DNA from: Rhineura floridana
Lineage: Eukaryota; Chordata; Lepidosauria; Squamata; Rhineuridae
NCBI RefSeq assembly: GCF_030035675.1
Contig: NC_084482.1
Coordinates: 223,988,943 to 224,052,942, forward strand
DNA length: 64,000 nt
Direction of reading: 5' to 3'
Part shown: in pieces, positions 1 to 11,060 of the stretch
Layout of the letters: the number at the start of each line of letters is the position of its first letter
How positions within the stretch are numbered: position 1 is the first letter of the stretch
Position numbers and translations under genes: made by a program
The notes under the pieces: generated by a model
Databases searched by the model: none
The model's input: the letters and a program-made list of their open reading frames with translations, nothing else
What the model was told of the DNA's origin: nothing

Positions 1-150
1 TCTCCCAAACTTCACCCTGAGGATGGACCAATTCGGAAACACCACCCAGTTCACTATGTCCAAGTCAGCTGCGGGTTCCCCATTCTGATCCAAATACATT
101 CTAGCCATTGAAGAATTGTAAAAGTGGGGGGTTCTTAGGAAAGGGTGGAG
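1..150 (-). pseudogene. V2R copy A exon 4 (partial)
   Basis: The acceptor is CAG at 151..153, and the exon runs from 150 off the left edge. It starts [14 protein letters not shown] and stays open through VKFGR. It matches residues 443 onward of copy B (exon 4, 34837..35064), which is 228 nt long, so 78 nt lie outside the window. This part encodes the end of the ligand-binding Venus-flytrap domain. Confidence 0.9.
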
Positions 151-183
151 CTGAAACAAGAACCACAGCATTTAGAATATGTC

Positions 184-532
184 AGCATGGTAGGGCACTG
201 CAGGCACACACCTGCCATCATCCAAGATGGTGGCAGGGGCATCGACCCCTGCTGACAAGGCAATTCAGCAAGTGGGGCGAGTGGGCCTATTTAAGCTCAC
301 ACAAACTGCATGAGGGTGTTGCCTAGGAGGGGGGAGCTCCTGCTGCACCATCCATGGTAGAGTTAGGCCATGGGGTGGACCCTTGGCTCCAAGACCACAC
401 CCCTCTGATGCAGGTGGTGTGGGCTTAAATAGGCCCAGCCACCCCATCTCTTGTGCTGTCACATCAGCATGCTAGTATGCTCCATATGCACACCTGCCAT
501 CAGCCAAGGGCCCACATCAGCTGTATGGGGGA
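184..532. repeat. Foldback/SINE-like intronic repeat, shared by V2R copies A and B
   Basis: The block is almost identical to 37186..37521 in intron 3 of copy B, so it predates the duplication. It contains an inverted pair (GTGGGCCTATTTAAGCTCACAC near 280 against GTGTGGGCTTAAATAGGCCCA near 420) and the phrase CCAAGATGGTGGCAGGGGC, which recurs inside the 7467..7882 insertion. No coding capacity is seen. The family was not identified. Confidence 0.55.
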
Positions 533-1167
533 CAGTGGTGTCACTAGGGTTGGCGTCACCCAGTGCGGTAACTCATGGTGTCACCCCCATGGACCTCCTC
601 CCGTATCAGACCATACAGAATCATTAGTAATTTTTTTGTACTAATGTTACTTATAAATCGTAATTCCCGTATATCACTGGATGTAATGGCAATAGTAGTG
701 ACATAAACAACTAGCAAAATTAAAATTACACCTTTAAATTACAATATTATATGTACAGCTCAAATTCTTGCTCTTATCACTAATGGGAGTTAATTATCTT
801 GCATATGCCCATTGTAAATTTTCAGATACTTTCAGACCCTCAGCAATTTTCAAGTGGTCTGTGTAGAAGAAAGGTTTGGGAACCCCTGGAATAAGACATC
901 TGCTTATGTCCCTATGCTGCTCTCACCCCTCATTTACGTGCCTGGGATGCACGTGTGTGGACACACCTCCTTACAATTATGGAAAGTGATTCTTAATAAT
1001 ACGTCTCCAGACACAAAGTTACAGAGGTATTTATCAGTTGTTTAGTAGAAAATTCAGAGCTGCAGGGTCCCTTCATGATAGTTACAGCCACGTACACCCT
1101 TTTTTGCTCCCGGATTAAGAATGAGATCTTTGTTAATGCATTCTCTCACAACAACAAACATCTCTAG

Positions 1168-1256
1168 GAGCCAATCAGCATGAATGTGGAGAGCGTTAGC
1201 AACTGAGAAGAGTCTTCTCAGTGGCTGACTCACCTCCTTTCACTCTGATTGGCTCC
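1168..1256. repeat. Imperfect hairpin inside the hAT-type element
   Basis: GGAGCCAATCAG at the left pairs with CTGATTGGCTCC at the right, and the arms run inward to ACTGAGAAGA/TCTTCTCAGT near 1212. A related half-copy (GACTCTTCTCAGTGACTAAC) follows near 1285. This could be a small MITE or an internal palindrome of the host transposon. Confidence 0.5.
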
Positions 1257-2589
1257 AATCTGTAGAAAAGGCAAGGAATCATATTAGAAGACTCTTCTCA
1301 GTGACTAACACACTCCCTTTTCATGCTGACTGTAGGATGCTTGGAGACATAGGGATGCTGCTCCCAAAAAAGCAGAGGGACTAAGATCCCCTGGGTGACT
1401 ACCATCCTGGTGCTTATGGACATGACCATAATATATTTTGTGACGTGCAAGTTCGATATTATTTATTAAGTGTGTTTAGGATTACACTGATGGCATTCCC
1501 AAATATGTACTTTCACACAGACTTTGGTTTTCCATAACACAATATTTGTCCAAGCCTCCACACTTGGGGGGGCACTACTTGCACACCCCTTCCATAAGCA
1601 CATCAAAGTTGGATACACACCTGAACCAAGACCCAGACAAAAGGGCACTCAAAACTAAAAGGTAATTACAGTGGCTGAGTAGATCTTGTACAGTGGTTAT
1701 ACTGACTGGGCAGCCACTGTCCTTCACATTTTACAAAATAAACTTTTTCCTATACAAAGATTAAATTTCTGTGTATGAAAAAGTAATATATGAAGTGGTC
1801 TCAATAGTGAGAAAAGTAAACAAGTGAATGGTGATCCAAATGTTTTTCATTCTCACGTTATGAAGCTAGCTGCCAGATGACGTATCACCTTCCCTACGCA
1901 CGCAGCATAGACTGAAAAAACAGCACCCAAGCCACCATTCAATACGTGCACATGTTCTTTCCAACATGAATCTACAGGTCTCAAAAAGTAATGTGTGACA
2001 AAGTCCTCAAACACCTTATAACATGCCTCAAACATGGTCTCTTGTTCTACCAGTATGGCTTCACACCATCACTTTGCCAAAACATAAGGATAGGTAAATT
2101 GCTTTTAGGGTGGTTCACAGTTATGATTTCCTATTGATTTAATGTAAAAATATCTAAAATACATAAAAACAGCCAGGGGAAGATATTGGAGAAATATAAA
2201 ATAAAGACAAATTAAAAAGGGGAGGGAGGTGAAGAGACCTTAAATGTGCTACTCACCATCTCTCAGCCTATCCTCCCCTCAGGATGAAAACAATGGAGAA
2301 CCATGACCACCCCCAGGAAGAAGGGCACACTTAAAATGTAGAGGAAAAAATCATCTACAACCATAGTATGAAATCAAATACTTATTGGGACACAGGATGA
2401 AGAAATATTTATATAAACATGACTCTCAAATATGTTTATGTACACAGTCTGTAAATATATTTATAGTGCAATCCAATGTTTGTTTACTCAGAAGCAAGTC
2501 CCAATGTATTCAATGGGGCTTACTCAAACTGGGAAGTGTGCAGAGAACTACAGCCTCAAGTGATAAGGAACTTGTTCTTTCAACTTGTT

Positions 2590-2822
2590 CTTTTAAGTTG
2601 AGACATTATCCCAGTCTGAGTCTGTGTTGGAATTGCTTTTTAATATGTTTTTAAGCCTTTTCTTTTTAAAAAAGCTTTTAAAAAATATTTTCAAAGATGT
2701 TTTCATATATTTTAATGTCTGTTTCTATGATGTTTTAATGTGCATTTAGTGCTTTGTTTGCCACCCTGGGCTCCTACTGGGAGGAAGGGTGGGATATAAA
2801 TCAAATAATAAATAAATAAACT
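2590..2822 (+). mobile_element. LINE 3' end (CR1/L2 group), nested in the hAT-type element
   Basis: The stretch carries the phrase CAGTCTG.GTCTGTGTTGGAATTGC, then a T-rich 3' UTR, then GCCACCCTGGGCTCCTACTGGGAGGAAGGGTGGGATATAAATC and an AATAAATAAA tail. The same 3' end is present on the minus strand at 20985..21460. It is a heavily 5'-truncated copy with no coding sequence left. Confidence 0.7.
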
Positions 2823-3734
2823 TTATTCACCCAACCCAAAATTCAGAATCATGCCTCTTTAGGCTGTTTTCCAACTGTTTGTTCTTGCTTTATGTTTATT
2901 GGATTTTAAATGGCTTTATTTCTTGTTGTGAGCTGCCTTGGTTTCCAACCCTACCTCACAGGGTTGTTGGAAAGACTACACACACACACTGCAGATGTAT
3001 AAATACATACAGCCCATATAATAGTTTATTGTCAAACCAGTTGGTCATTGCAGAAAAATCAGTATTAGTTTTTAAAAAATCAGTATTAGTTTCTTACAGA
3101 ATAAAAACTGAAATACCCAAGTAAGCCCTGCCTACTTGCTTTAGGACTGGAGGGGAGGGGACAGAAAGAGAAGACAAACACAATCCTTTTTTACATTTAC
3201 TCCAAAGTCCCATTGATTTTCAGCACATTCATAACCATGTCTACTCAAAAGTAAATCCTATTGAATTCAATGGGATTTACTCTGGAGCTATGGGATTAGC
3301 AATGCTTTTACCCCCACAAAAGCAAGAATTGGGAAGGTTTTGAAAACACTGCCCAGGGTCTGACTCCTACACACAAGAGGGGAAAAAACTGAAATGTATA
3401 TACTTACCCAATTTATGAGATTTTCAGATAAACGGGGGGGGGCACCATTTTCTGGCCTTGCAATGAGGTTTACTAGACACTGCCACAGGTCCAACAAACA
3501 CTTCACTGATTGGCTGCAATCCTGAATGGGCGGGGTTAAAGCTACGAAGTGCTATACAGTAGTTTAAAAAAAGATTTAACGGGGGCAGCTGACGTTTTTA
3601 TGTATATCTCGAGAACCGGACCACCTAGAAACTTAATTTTTTTAAAATTAAAGCTGAGAATCACCCCCCTCTGATGGTGTCACCTGGTGTGGTCCACACA
3701 CCCCTACACCCCTAGTGACACCACTGATGGGGGA

Positions 3735-6123
3735 TGTTGCCTGGGAGGTGGTGCTCCTGCTGCACAGTCCATGGTAGTGTTGGATCACAGGGTGTGATTT
3801 GCAGCCTGGGGTAAGGCTATATATTTAGGAGGAGTCATTCCTAGCTGCAGAGGCCCTTCAGCCTGTGCCTGGCCTGGCCATCCACTGGCACTGGATCTCA
3901 TTTTGTGTTACATCAAGACTTACTCCCAATGGGAAGTTCTCCCAGGTAAGGAAGCCTAGGCTGCCATCCTGTATATACTTATCTAGGAGTATGTCCCACG
4001 AATCCTAAGAGGACTTCTGGCTAGACCTGCATAATTAGTGCTGTAAAAAGTATTGTATTTTTATTATGTAATTAGCTGAGACTTCAGAATTTCTTACCTA
4101 AACATCAAATTGTACCAGTTGATTAAAATTGTACAAGTTGATTAAAATCTGTTCCCAACACACAGCTATTCTCTTTTCTCCAGAAAAATTACATGAAACT
4201 GCTATATAAAAAGGGGAAAAGATATTTTAAAGTTCCCACATTTTAATTTTTTTATTTAACAAGATTTGCACACTGCTTCATCAGCGGAATCCTCTAAGCA
4301 CTTCACCTAAAATATGATATTTGTAATACCAATAAAGGCAACCAAGAAACACAACCAGAGGTAAACAGTTGTCAAAATATAGATGAAATCTTCAATAGCG
4401 AAACACATCTTTTCTTAATAAAAAAATAAAACCTTTGCTGCATGTAAGATGAAAAGTGGCTCATTTTATTGCAAAACAGGGGAAATGCAGCTTTGCAACA
4501 ATATTAAAACATCAGGAATGTACACAGATATCAAGCCGAATCATTAGGACCACATGAGCCACCAGGCACCTGTCAGGTTCTGGTCACATGTCAGACCCAG
4601 CAGGCAAGTCAGCAGGACCACGGCTAGCTCTTAGTGAGCAAGTTGCTCCAACAAAGATTGGAAGCAGACTAGGACCTTTTAAGCTTTGTCACCAGAATGT
4701 GACAACACTAGTTGCTTCAGAAGCAGTGAGACTGTTTTGTCTGGCTGCAGTTTGAAACAAATCTGCCCACAGCTTTACACATATCCTTTTCCCACAGGTG
4801 ATGTCAGACCTTTCGGGACTGTGCAAAGTAAAGCATGTCGACATTCACTGTCTCTGCCTAAGTTACAGCAAAACATTTCCATTGGACACACCTTGGAGTG
4901 GCAACGGGTTGATCTACCAAACAGTTTTGAAGTCAGTGTTAAGCTGGCTTCAAGGAGAAACACATCCAATCACAAATTTCCCTGATTTGGAGTAAAAAGG
5001 GCCAGAGTTTGACTAATGTCATGTGCCCTCAGTTTCAAAGAACAGAGGTGGAGATGCACTAAAACTGGTGCAACAGCACCTGTCTCTACCCTAGGCTCCA
5101 TGGCCTTGGATAGGAATTCAGAGCCTTCAATGGCCAATGCTCTGGCCCAAAGAGAGCCACTCCTCCTCCTCTGTTCCATGGCCTCCCTCCTGGTGAGTTT
5201 CTTGCACCACTGAAGAGGGGAAGGGTGGTGGGAGGCATATGTTTCTCAGGGAAAGACAGCTGTGCTGTTTCAGGTGACATCAAAGCCAGCACTCCAAAGT
5301 CAAGTCTTAGGGACAATGCAAAAGCCAGGTCCCAGGAAGAGTCCATGATCAAACAAGGGGGCAGCACAAGAGCTACACAGATCACATAGATGGTGCCACC
5401 ACTACACCACAGGCCTGGGTCTGAGAGATGATTTTGAGCCACCTGTCCAACAGCCAGTGGCTTCTGGTCGATCCATGTCACCTAGGTTTCAGCACCAGGG
5501 ACAGCTCCTTGGAAGCTATGACTAAAATCTAGAGTAGATTTCACAGCCCCACTGAGATGGTGGCACCAATGCTGACAGCCTCAGGTACAGAGGTCTTCAG
5601 ATCTCAAGCACCTTGCTCAGAGCTCTGAAGTTGATCTGGCTCCTTAGCTCGTGGCCCTGCAGCTTTGCACTGGAGTCAAGGGTCCTAACAACACCTTCAG
5701 GATCCAGTGAAACACACACTCCCTTAGAAATATGAGAGAGTTTGGTGGAAGGAGAGAGGTGCCTCAGGGGACCCAGGTATGTGCCAGTGTAGCCCCCCAG
5801 TCAGGAGGGAAAAAGGCTTAGGGAGAGCATGTGCAATGTCATCTCCCCTGCCCAATGGAACTCCATTGTAGGAGGCGGGGGAAGGGAATTAGTCCAAGTA
5901 GACCCCTACAGGCTAAGGGGGAGTGCTGCCAGTGATGGGGGCTGTATCCTTTGAGGCCTCAAAGAGGGACCAATTCGAGGGGTTTCCCACTTAAACTTGT
6001 AAGATGGCAGCTCTCCACAACACCTCACATTTTCTCCGATTATAATTCGAAGACAGTCATTTTGGAATTGTACAGCCGGTCACCATGTTCAGCAGTGATG
6101 CCTGTTATGAAAAAAGTAAATAC
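3735..6123 (-). other. V2R A intron 3 remainder, including a duplicated non-coding stretch
   Basis: This aligns with 37525..39819 of copy B. I see no V2R exon in it. On the minus strand both copies carry short open stretches, for example 4775..4969 against 38474..38668, and a hydrophobic stretch that is open in B (37923..38159) but broken in A (about 4270..4480). They may be remnants of an older gene fragment. See findings. Confidence 0.5.
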
Positions 6124-6936
6124 CTGCCATGATTCTAGCCTGTGAACTTCCAGCCTGTTTCCACCCTCTATTGCTCTTTGCTTAGATCTAGATGAATATG
6201 CGACATCTAAGGCCCATGCCATAGCTTGGACAGCGGTGTAAATCCTGTAGCTGTCTAGAGAGAGGACTCTTTCTAGATCTTCTTGGGGCAATGTCTCCAG
6301 ATTCTCCCTCTCTCTGCATCTGGTCCAGCCTTTCACCGACAACGCATGCTTTGAATAGGAACAATTAAAAGCTTTCTCACTAAACTGCTCGATAACCAGA
6401 ACCAAAGGGAGATCATCATAGTTTATCTTTTTATTCATCTCAATAAAGAAGGAAAAAATACCACGAATGTGTTGGAATGATAAGAGAGAGTACATTAGGT
6501 CAGAGGAGATGTCCCACATAGCTGTTGTGATCCAGAGTTTCCCTTCAAAAGTCTTTTTCCCTTTGTAAGATAATATTTGCATGATTAAGATTCCCTCTAA
6601 AACATGTGCAGTCTCTGCATAGTAAACAAATACATGAACTTGTTCCCACTTTAGGAATGGAAGAGGATTGATCTTTACTTCATTTGTATTCAGTTGTGGA
6701 AAGATTTCTGAGATGGCAACACAAATGCCACTCCTGAGGAGCAGAGGCCTCAAGGTCTTCATGAACCTCTCCCCATTGTCAGTGCCTGGAGCGATGAGAC
6801 CAGTAAATGTCCATCTGAAGTGCAGGAGCAGCTTGACAATCCCTGGGTACTGGGCATCTTCTCTGGGGACCATCCGGTAGAAGAAAGGGAACTGGGTCTT
6901 ATCGCTCAGAACAGGAGAAGCAAAAGCATAACTGAC
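6124..6936 (-). pseudogene. V2R copy A exon 3 (ligand-binding domain)
   Basis: This 813-nt exon (271 codons) is bounded by acceptor CTAG at 6937..6940 and donor GT at 6122..6123. It is open throughout, starting [15 protein letters not shown], with [28 protein letters not shown] and the final [10 protein letters not shown]. It encodes most of the Venus-flytrap lobes. Copy B's exon is one codon longer (816 nt). The reading frame is intact although the gene is dead, which suggests recent inactivation. Confidence 0.92.
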
Positions 6937-7466
6937 CTAGAAAGGAAAGGAAGATGGGTGGCTTGCTCTGTTTTGAATCAAGGCACAAATATTTATTACA
7001 CCAATATGATTATTAAGGACTGGAAAGATCCTGGCTGAGATGAAGGTGCCATTAGGGATGGTGGAGAAATTCATAAAAATGCATGCATTCATGTAATAAG
7101 ACGTGTTGTATATCAGGGGAAATGGTGAGCAGAAATGTGTATTATTGGCTGATGAATTTTCATGAAGTTTTAAAAAACCAAATTGCTGCAGAAATGTGGA
7201 GAGTTGAACTTCAGGAAATGAGATTGACAGATTCATCCATCCCTAAGTCCCATCTCTTGCAATCACCTTTGTTGGGGACAGGTTTCCCCTTGTAGTATAT
7301 TGGGTAATCCCTTTTTTTAAAAAAAGAACCAGAGCAAGATGCTCTGGAAGGGGAAATCCCAAGAGGAACTGCCTAGTTTTGTGAATAGTATGCATCTTGC
7401 CCTAATATACTTGTGTGAGGGCTCAGGCCTGCAGTCTGTCTCCAGACTCACTTTGGACATCCACCC

Positions 7467-7882
7467 AGGGCTGGCCCCAGGCATGCCGGGGCCCTTGGGC
7501 ATCAGCTTGCCCTGGTGCCCCAGCATGTGCACATGTGTGTGTGTGCATGCGCAGCCCTCCCACGGCCCCACCTACCTGTCTCCTGTCTTTCAGCATTGCC
7601 AGTAACCAAGATGGCGGCCACGGTTTCCCTATGAGGATGAAGCCTCCGCCACCATCTTTGTTGATGGCTCGTATCCGTGCTTCCTGTGCACATTTCTGCC
7701 ATCAACCAAGATGGTGGCAGGGGCTTCAGTACCTTAGGGAAACCTCAGCCGCCATCTTCATTAAGGGCAATGCTAAAAGGCAGGAGACAGGTAGGTGGGG
7801 TGAGGGAATGGTGGGCAGGCAGAAGCTCCTGCTGTGCGATCCGCGGCTACTGCCACAGATTGCAGAAGGGAGGCAGAGGGGC
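7467..7882. repeat. 416-bp insertion with long inverted arms in V2R A intron 2
   Basis: Copy B lacks this block: 41160..41175 reads straight across. It is flanked by CCACCC at 7461..7466 and 7883..7888, a possible 6-bp target duplication. Inside, two arms of about 105 bp are inverted copies (about 7562..7670 and 7690..7800, both with CCTACCTGTCTCCTG and AAGATGGCGGC). The outer ends are not inverted repeats of each other. It looks like a foldback-type element of an unrecognised family. The plus-strand reading frames across it are not convincing genes. Confidence 0.55.
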
Positions 7883-7982
7883 CCACCCCTCTCACTGTTT
7901 GAGTAATCCTTTGGAGAGATTGCAAAAGAAAATTAAGCACATGGAACATGGAATTAGGATCAGCCAGCAAATCCATTCCTAC

Positions 7983-8274
7983 CTGGGGAATTTTACAGAT
8001 GCCCAACAAGCCTGACATCTGGATGGAGATTTCAGTATCAGCCCCTTCAAGAACTGCGAGTAAATTATTCCGTCTTCCACAGTTGTAGTTTGGAACTTTT
8101 GCATCCCCAGTAGACAGAAGGTCTAACAAAGCATCGTACGTCACTCTTTCATTAAAAAAGTTCTCATGGATGCTGTAGCCCATGGTGATGTTGGGTAAGA
8201 GCCTGGGATTCTGGTTGATCTCCTGAATGGCAAACAAGAAGGAGAGGAACTGCCAGTACTTTGTCGGTAATTAC
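7983..8274 (-). pseudogene. V2R copy A exon 2, with a stop at its first full codon
   Basis: The exon is 292 nt, the same length as copy B's, with acceptor TTGTAG and donor GTAGGA. After the phase nucleotide G the sequence reads TAA TTA CCG, where copy B reads GAA TTA CCG, so the first complete codon is a stop. The rest ([15 protein letters not shown] through ICKIPQ) is open and encodes the N-terminal lobe of the ligand-binding domain. Confidence 0.9.
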
Positions 8275-8835
8275 CTACAACAATATACAGGTCACATCAT
8301 CATCTTGAATTCAGTGAATATAAACAGGTTAGATTCATGCTTCTCTGATAACATAAACTCTGGGCTCCTTCAGTGAGGAAGGGCGAGATATAAGTCAAAT
8401 AATAAATACATTTAATTTCTAGAAATTTGCTTATGAAAACACTGCTCCAGAGTCAAAGCCACAAGGCAAAATGCCACACTGGAAAAATGAAAAAACAAAA
8501 GAACTGAAACCGTGAGTTCACCAGTGATGTCCAAGGATGGGAGATGGACGTGTTTGGGGAACATGGCCTCGGGTGGCCACATTAGACCCCCTGACATGCC
8601 AAGATCAGCCCAGGGACTAGAGCTTGCCTAATCCTGACAAACAAGCAAGGTGCTGTCACTCTGACCCTGATAAACGTTTTGTGAGCACCAGCACAAAATG
8701 GATATTATGGGAAGTAAAAAACAAAAAGAGGTCATGATGAAATTTTGCCTAATATGCACATTATATGCACATTTCTGCAAAGCAATTTCCCTTATACTAT
8801 ACATTTTGCATGTTATTTTATGAAGCAATGCATTT

Positions 8836-10050
8836 TACTGCTCATTTTACCCTAGTACATGCAACTGCAATGCAGAATTCTGAGAGGTGGGAATTTTGAA
8901 GGATGGCTGTGATTTAGAAAGTGCTAATCAGGATAAGTTTGCCTAGTTAGAACACACTACAGATCAAGTGATACCATAGCAGATGTACTCAAATGCAGAT
9001 GCAATTCACCTACAAACATAACCAGAAGTTGAAGTCACACACAACCCTCCCCAGTAACCCCCCTCCCCCCATTCTCCCACCAAGGCTCACTGCCTCTCTG
9101 GGCTGCCTCCCCTCTGGCTATTCTCTCTGGCTGAACATTAGTCTGCTGATTCCTTTGACTCCAGCTGCAGAATTAAAGTGGATTTCAGCTCTTGTGCAAC
9201 CCTCCTCACACGTTCAACTACCACCAAACCCCCAAAACCAAAGGAACGTGATGTGAAGATGAACTGAAAAGTGAAGGATAACAATGCAACACCATATAAC
9301 ATAAAACACTTCAGAATCATACTTTGGATACATCATGAGAAGACACGATTCACTAGAAAAGACAATAATGATGGGAAAAACAGAAGGGAGTAGAAAAAGA
9401 GGAAGCCATAGACCTGAACTTACAAGATCTGAACAGATCTTTTCAATAGTTGCTATTGGATGTTGCTGATTTATAGGATCGCCATAAGTAGTAATAGACT
9501 TGAAGGCACATAACACACACTTTACAAACATGCATTTTAATGCTGACTTTACCCTAGTATATGCATGGGTGGAAAACTGCAATGCAGAATTCTGAGAGGT
9601 GCAAATTTTGAATGATGGCTGTTTCAGAAAGTGCGAATTCGAGCAAGTTTGCCTTTAAATGAGAACTGAATCCCTACTTAGAACACACTACAGATCAAGT
9701 GATGCCATAGCAGATACACTCACGTGCAAATGCACTTCACCTAGAAACACACGCAGAGGCTGAAACCACACACCCTCCTATCTCTAATAGACAAGATTAC
9801 ATCTAACCCCCCTCCCCTAATTCTCCTTGCAAACCTCACTGACTACCCTCTGGCTGTTCTCCCTGACTGATCATTACTCGGCTAATTCCTTTGCCTCCAG
9901 CTCCACACTTTAAGTGGATTTCACCTCTTGGGCAACCCTGTCTCATTTCCAACCACTGACCCCCCTCAAACCAAAGGAAAGTGATGGGAAAATGCACTGG
10001 AAATTGTAGGATAGCAATCCACCACCATATAATGCAAACACTTCAGAATG
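8836..10050. repeat. Tandem duplication in V2R A intron 1
   Basis: Two diverged copies of about 500 bp lie in direct order (about 8836..9325 and 9537..10050). Both run from a TACCCTAGTA.ATGCA stretch through CAGAATTCTGAGAGGTG and GATCAAGTGAT.CCATAGCAGA to ACCATATAA. Copy B has only one such unit (about 42470..42930). The segment between the two units is a BovB tail. Confidence 0.7.
9326..9521 (+). mobile_element. BovB LINE 3' end fragment
   Basis: The text GATACATCATGAGAAGACACGATTC..AAAGACAATAATGATGGGAAA..GAGGAAGCCATAG..TAGGATCGCCATAAGTAGTAATAGACTTGAAGGCACATAACACAC is the typical 3' end of squamate BovB (RTE clade). It is non-coding here and sits exactly between the two tandem units of intron 1. 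Confidence 0.75.
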
Positions 10051-10855
10051 AATTCTCAGCAAACTGTGGCTGTTTTCTAACCTCCCTGCAAACTTTGTGC
10101 AAAATAACAATTAGAATGAATGCTCAAGAAACAGGTTGTCTGGCTGGAAGCGGTCTATAAGAGTTTCTTTCTTTGAAAAGTTATGAAGAGCTGATACAGT
10201 GATTAATTGCAAAGTGGATTTGGTCCAACTTTACTAGAGAAAAGCTGCAATTTGGCAACATTTTCTGACATAACGGCCACCTCTGGAGGGGAATCACAAG
10301 TAGCAGCAAAGAGAAAGTGCTCTGGCCTTCTCCACTTGCAAAACCAAGAAAGAACAGCCTTAGCCCCAGTCCCATATCTGTTCACAGGGATGATTATTAT
10401 GAAAGTTACATTCACCCCTTCCTTCTGAAGGAGCCCAGGGCAGAGAACAATATAACAGATTAAAATATTCTAATAAACAATAGCAGATAAAAGCATTTTC
10501 CATCCCTTACTATCCAGGTTGTGAGCAACAACTTCCTACAGCTATCAAATGCCTGGGTAAATAGGAATGTCTTGAAATAAAAAGGGGTGGGTAGGTATAT
10601 TAAAGTTGGTCATTTTGTTATGCTGCTATAATTTACTGTTGGAAAGGGACCTTGCCAGCAGCAGCGGCAGAAAAGGCAGGCTAGAAAATGAGTAATGCCT
10701 TAGCACTGATGCATCCCCCACGTCTCTCCTTGAAGGCAGAACAGGACAGGGATTTTGCAGGAGCGGGGAAGGTCCTAATAATTGGGAATGATGGGAGTTC
10801 ATGAAAATGGTAGCAAGTGGAGCAACAGTCACTCCGCCCCCTGAAATTGACTCAC

Positions 10856-11060
10856 CCGATAAAGCTGGTAGAGGAAGGCTTGTTGAAGACGTGTGGATGA
10901 AATAAAGCTTTTCTGGGAGAGATGACCCCACCAATGAAGTGGTCTCCTGGCCTGTAATAATTGGATGGGTCAATCTGATCTCTCTCCAGAGTCAAGAAGC
11001 ATTTTGCCTTCAGCATCCCACAGTCTGTATAAGGCAGCAGCAGCAGAAACAGAAGCAGGA
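10856..11060 (-). pseudogene. V2R copy A exon 1, larger piece
   Basis: The donor is GTGAGT at 10850..10855, and the exon reads back to the L1 junction at 11060/11061. Codons give [15 protein letters not shown] then YYRPGDHFIGGVIS, the mature N-terminus of a V2R. The start codon and first residues lie 5.7 kb away at 16787..16790, beyond the L1. Excluding the target duplication, the exon 1 coding length is 209 nt. Copy B has 218, the difference being three extra CTG leucine codons. Confidence 0.92.
11045..11060 (+). repeat. Target-site duplication, 5' copy (L1 in V2R exon 1)
   Basis: AGAAACAGAAGCAGGA occurs here and again at 16771..16786, directly abutting the two ends of the L1. In copy B the sequence occurs once (about 44023..44038), which is the empty site. 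Confidence 0.95.

Larger units (their letters stand above)
533..3726. mobile_element. hAT-type DNA transposon, non-autonomous, in V2R A intron 3
   Basis: The ends are inverted repeats: the left begins CAGTGGTGTCACTAGGG and the right ends CCCTAGTGACACCACTG, a perfect 17-bp pair. The element is flanked by a perfect 8-bp direct repeat ATGGGGGA (525..532 and 3727..3734). An 8-bp target duplication and CAGTG-type ends are typical of the hAT superfamily. The same place in copy B intron 3 (near 37525) is empty, reading GCATGGGGGGTGTTGCC. The 3.2-kb interior has no long reading frame and carries a nested LINE tail (2590..2822) and a hairpin (1168..1256). I see no transposase, so it probably depended on an autonomous relative. 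Confidence 0.82.

Noticed and set aside
6668-7038. Plus-strand frames over V2R A exon 3, repeated at 40367..40737
   Set aside because: Antisense to a well-supported receptor exon; conserved only because the exon is.
7415-8015. Plus-strand frames of 163 and 112 codons
   Set aside because: They cross the foldback insertion, V2R A exon 2 and intron in the wrong orientation; shadows of repeat and receptor sequence.
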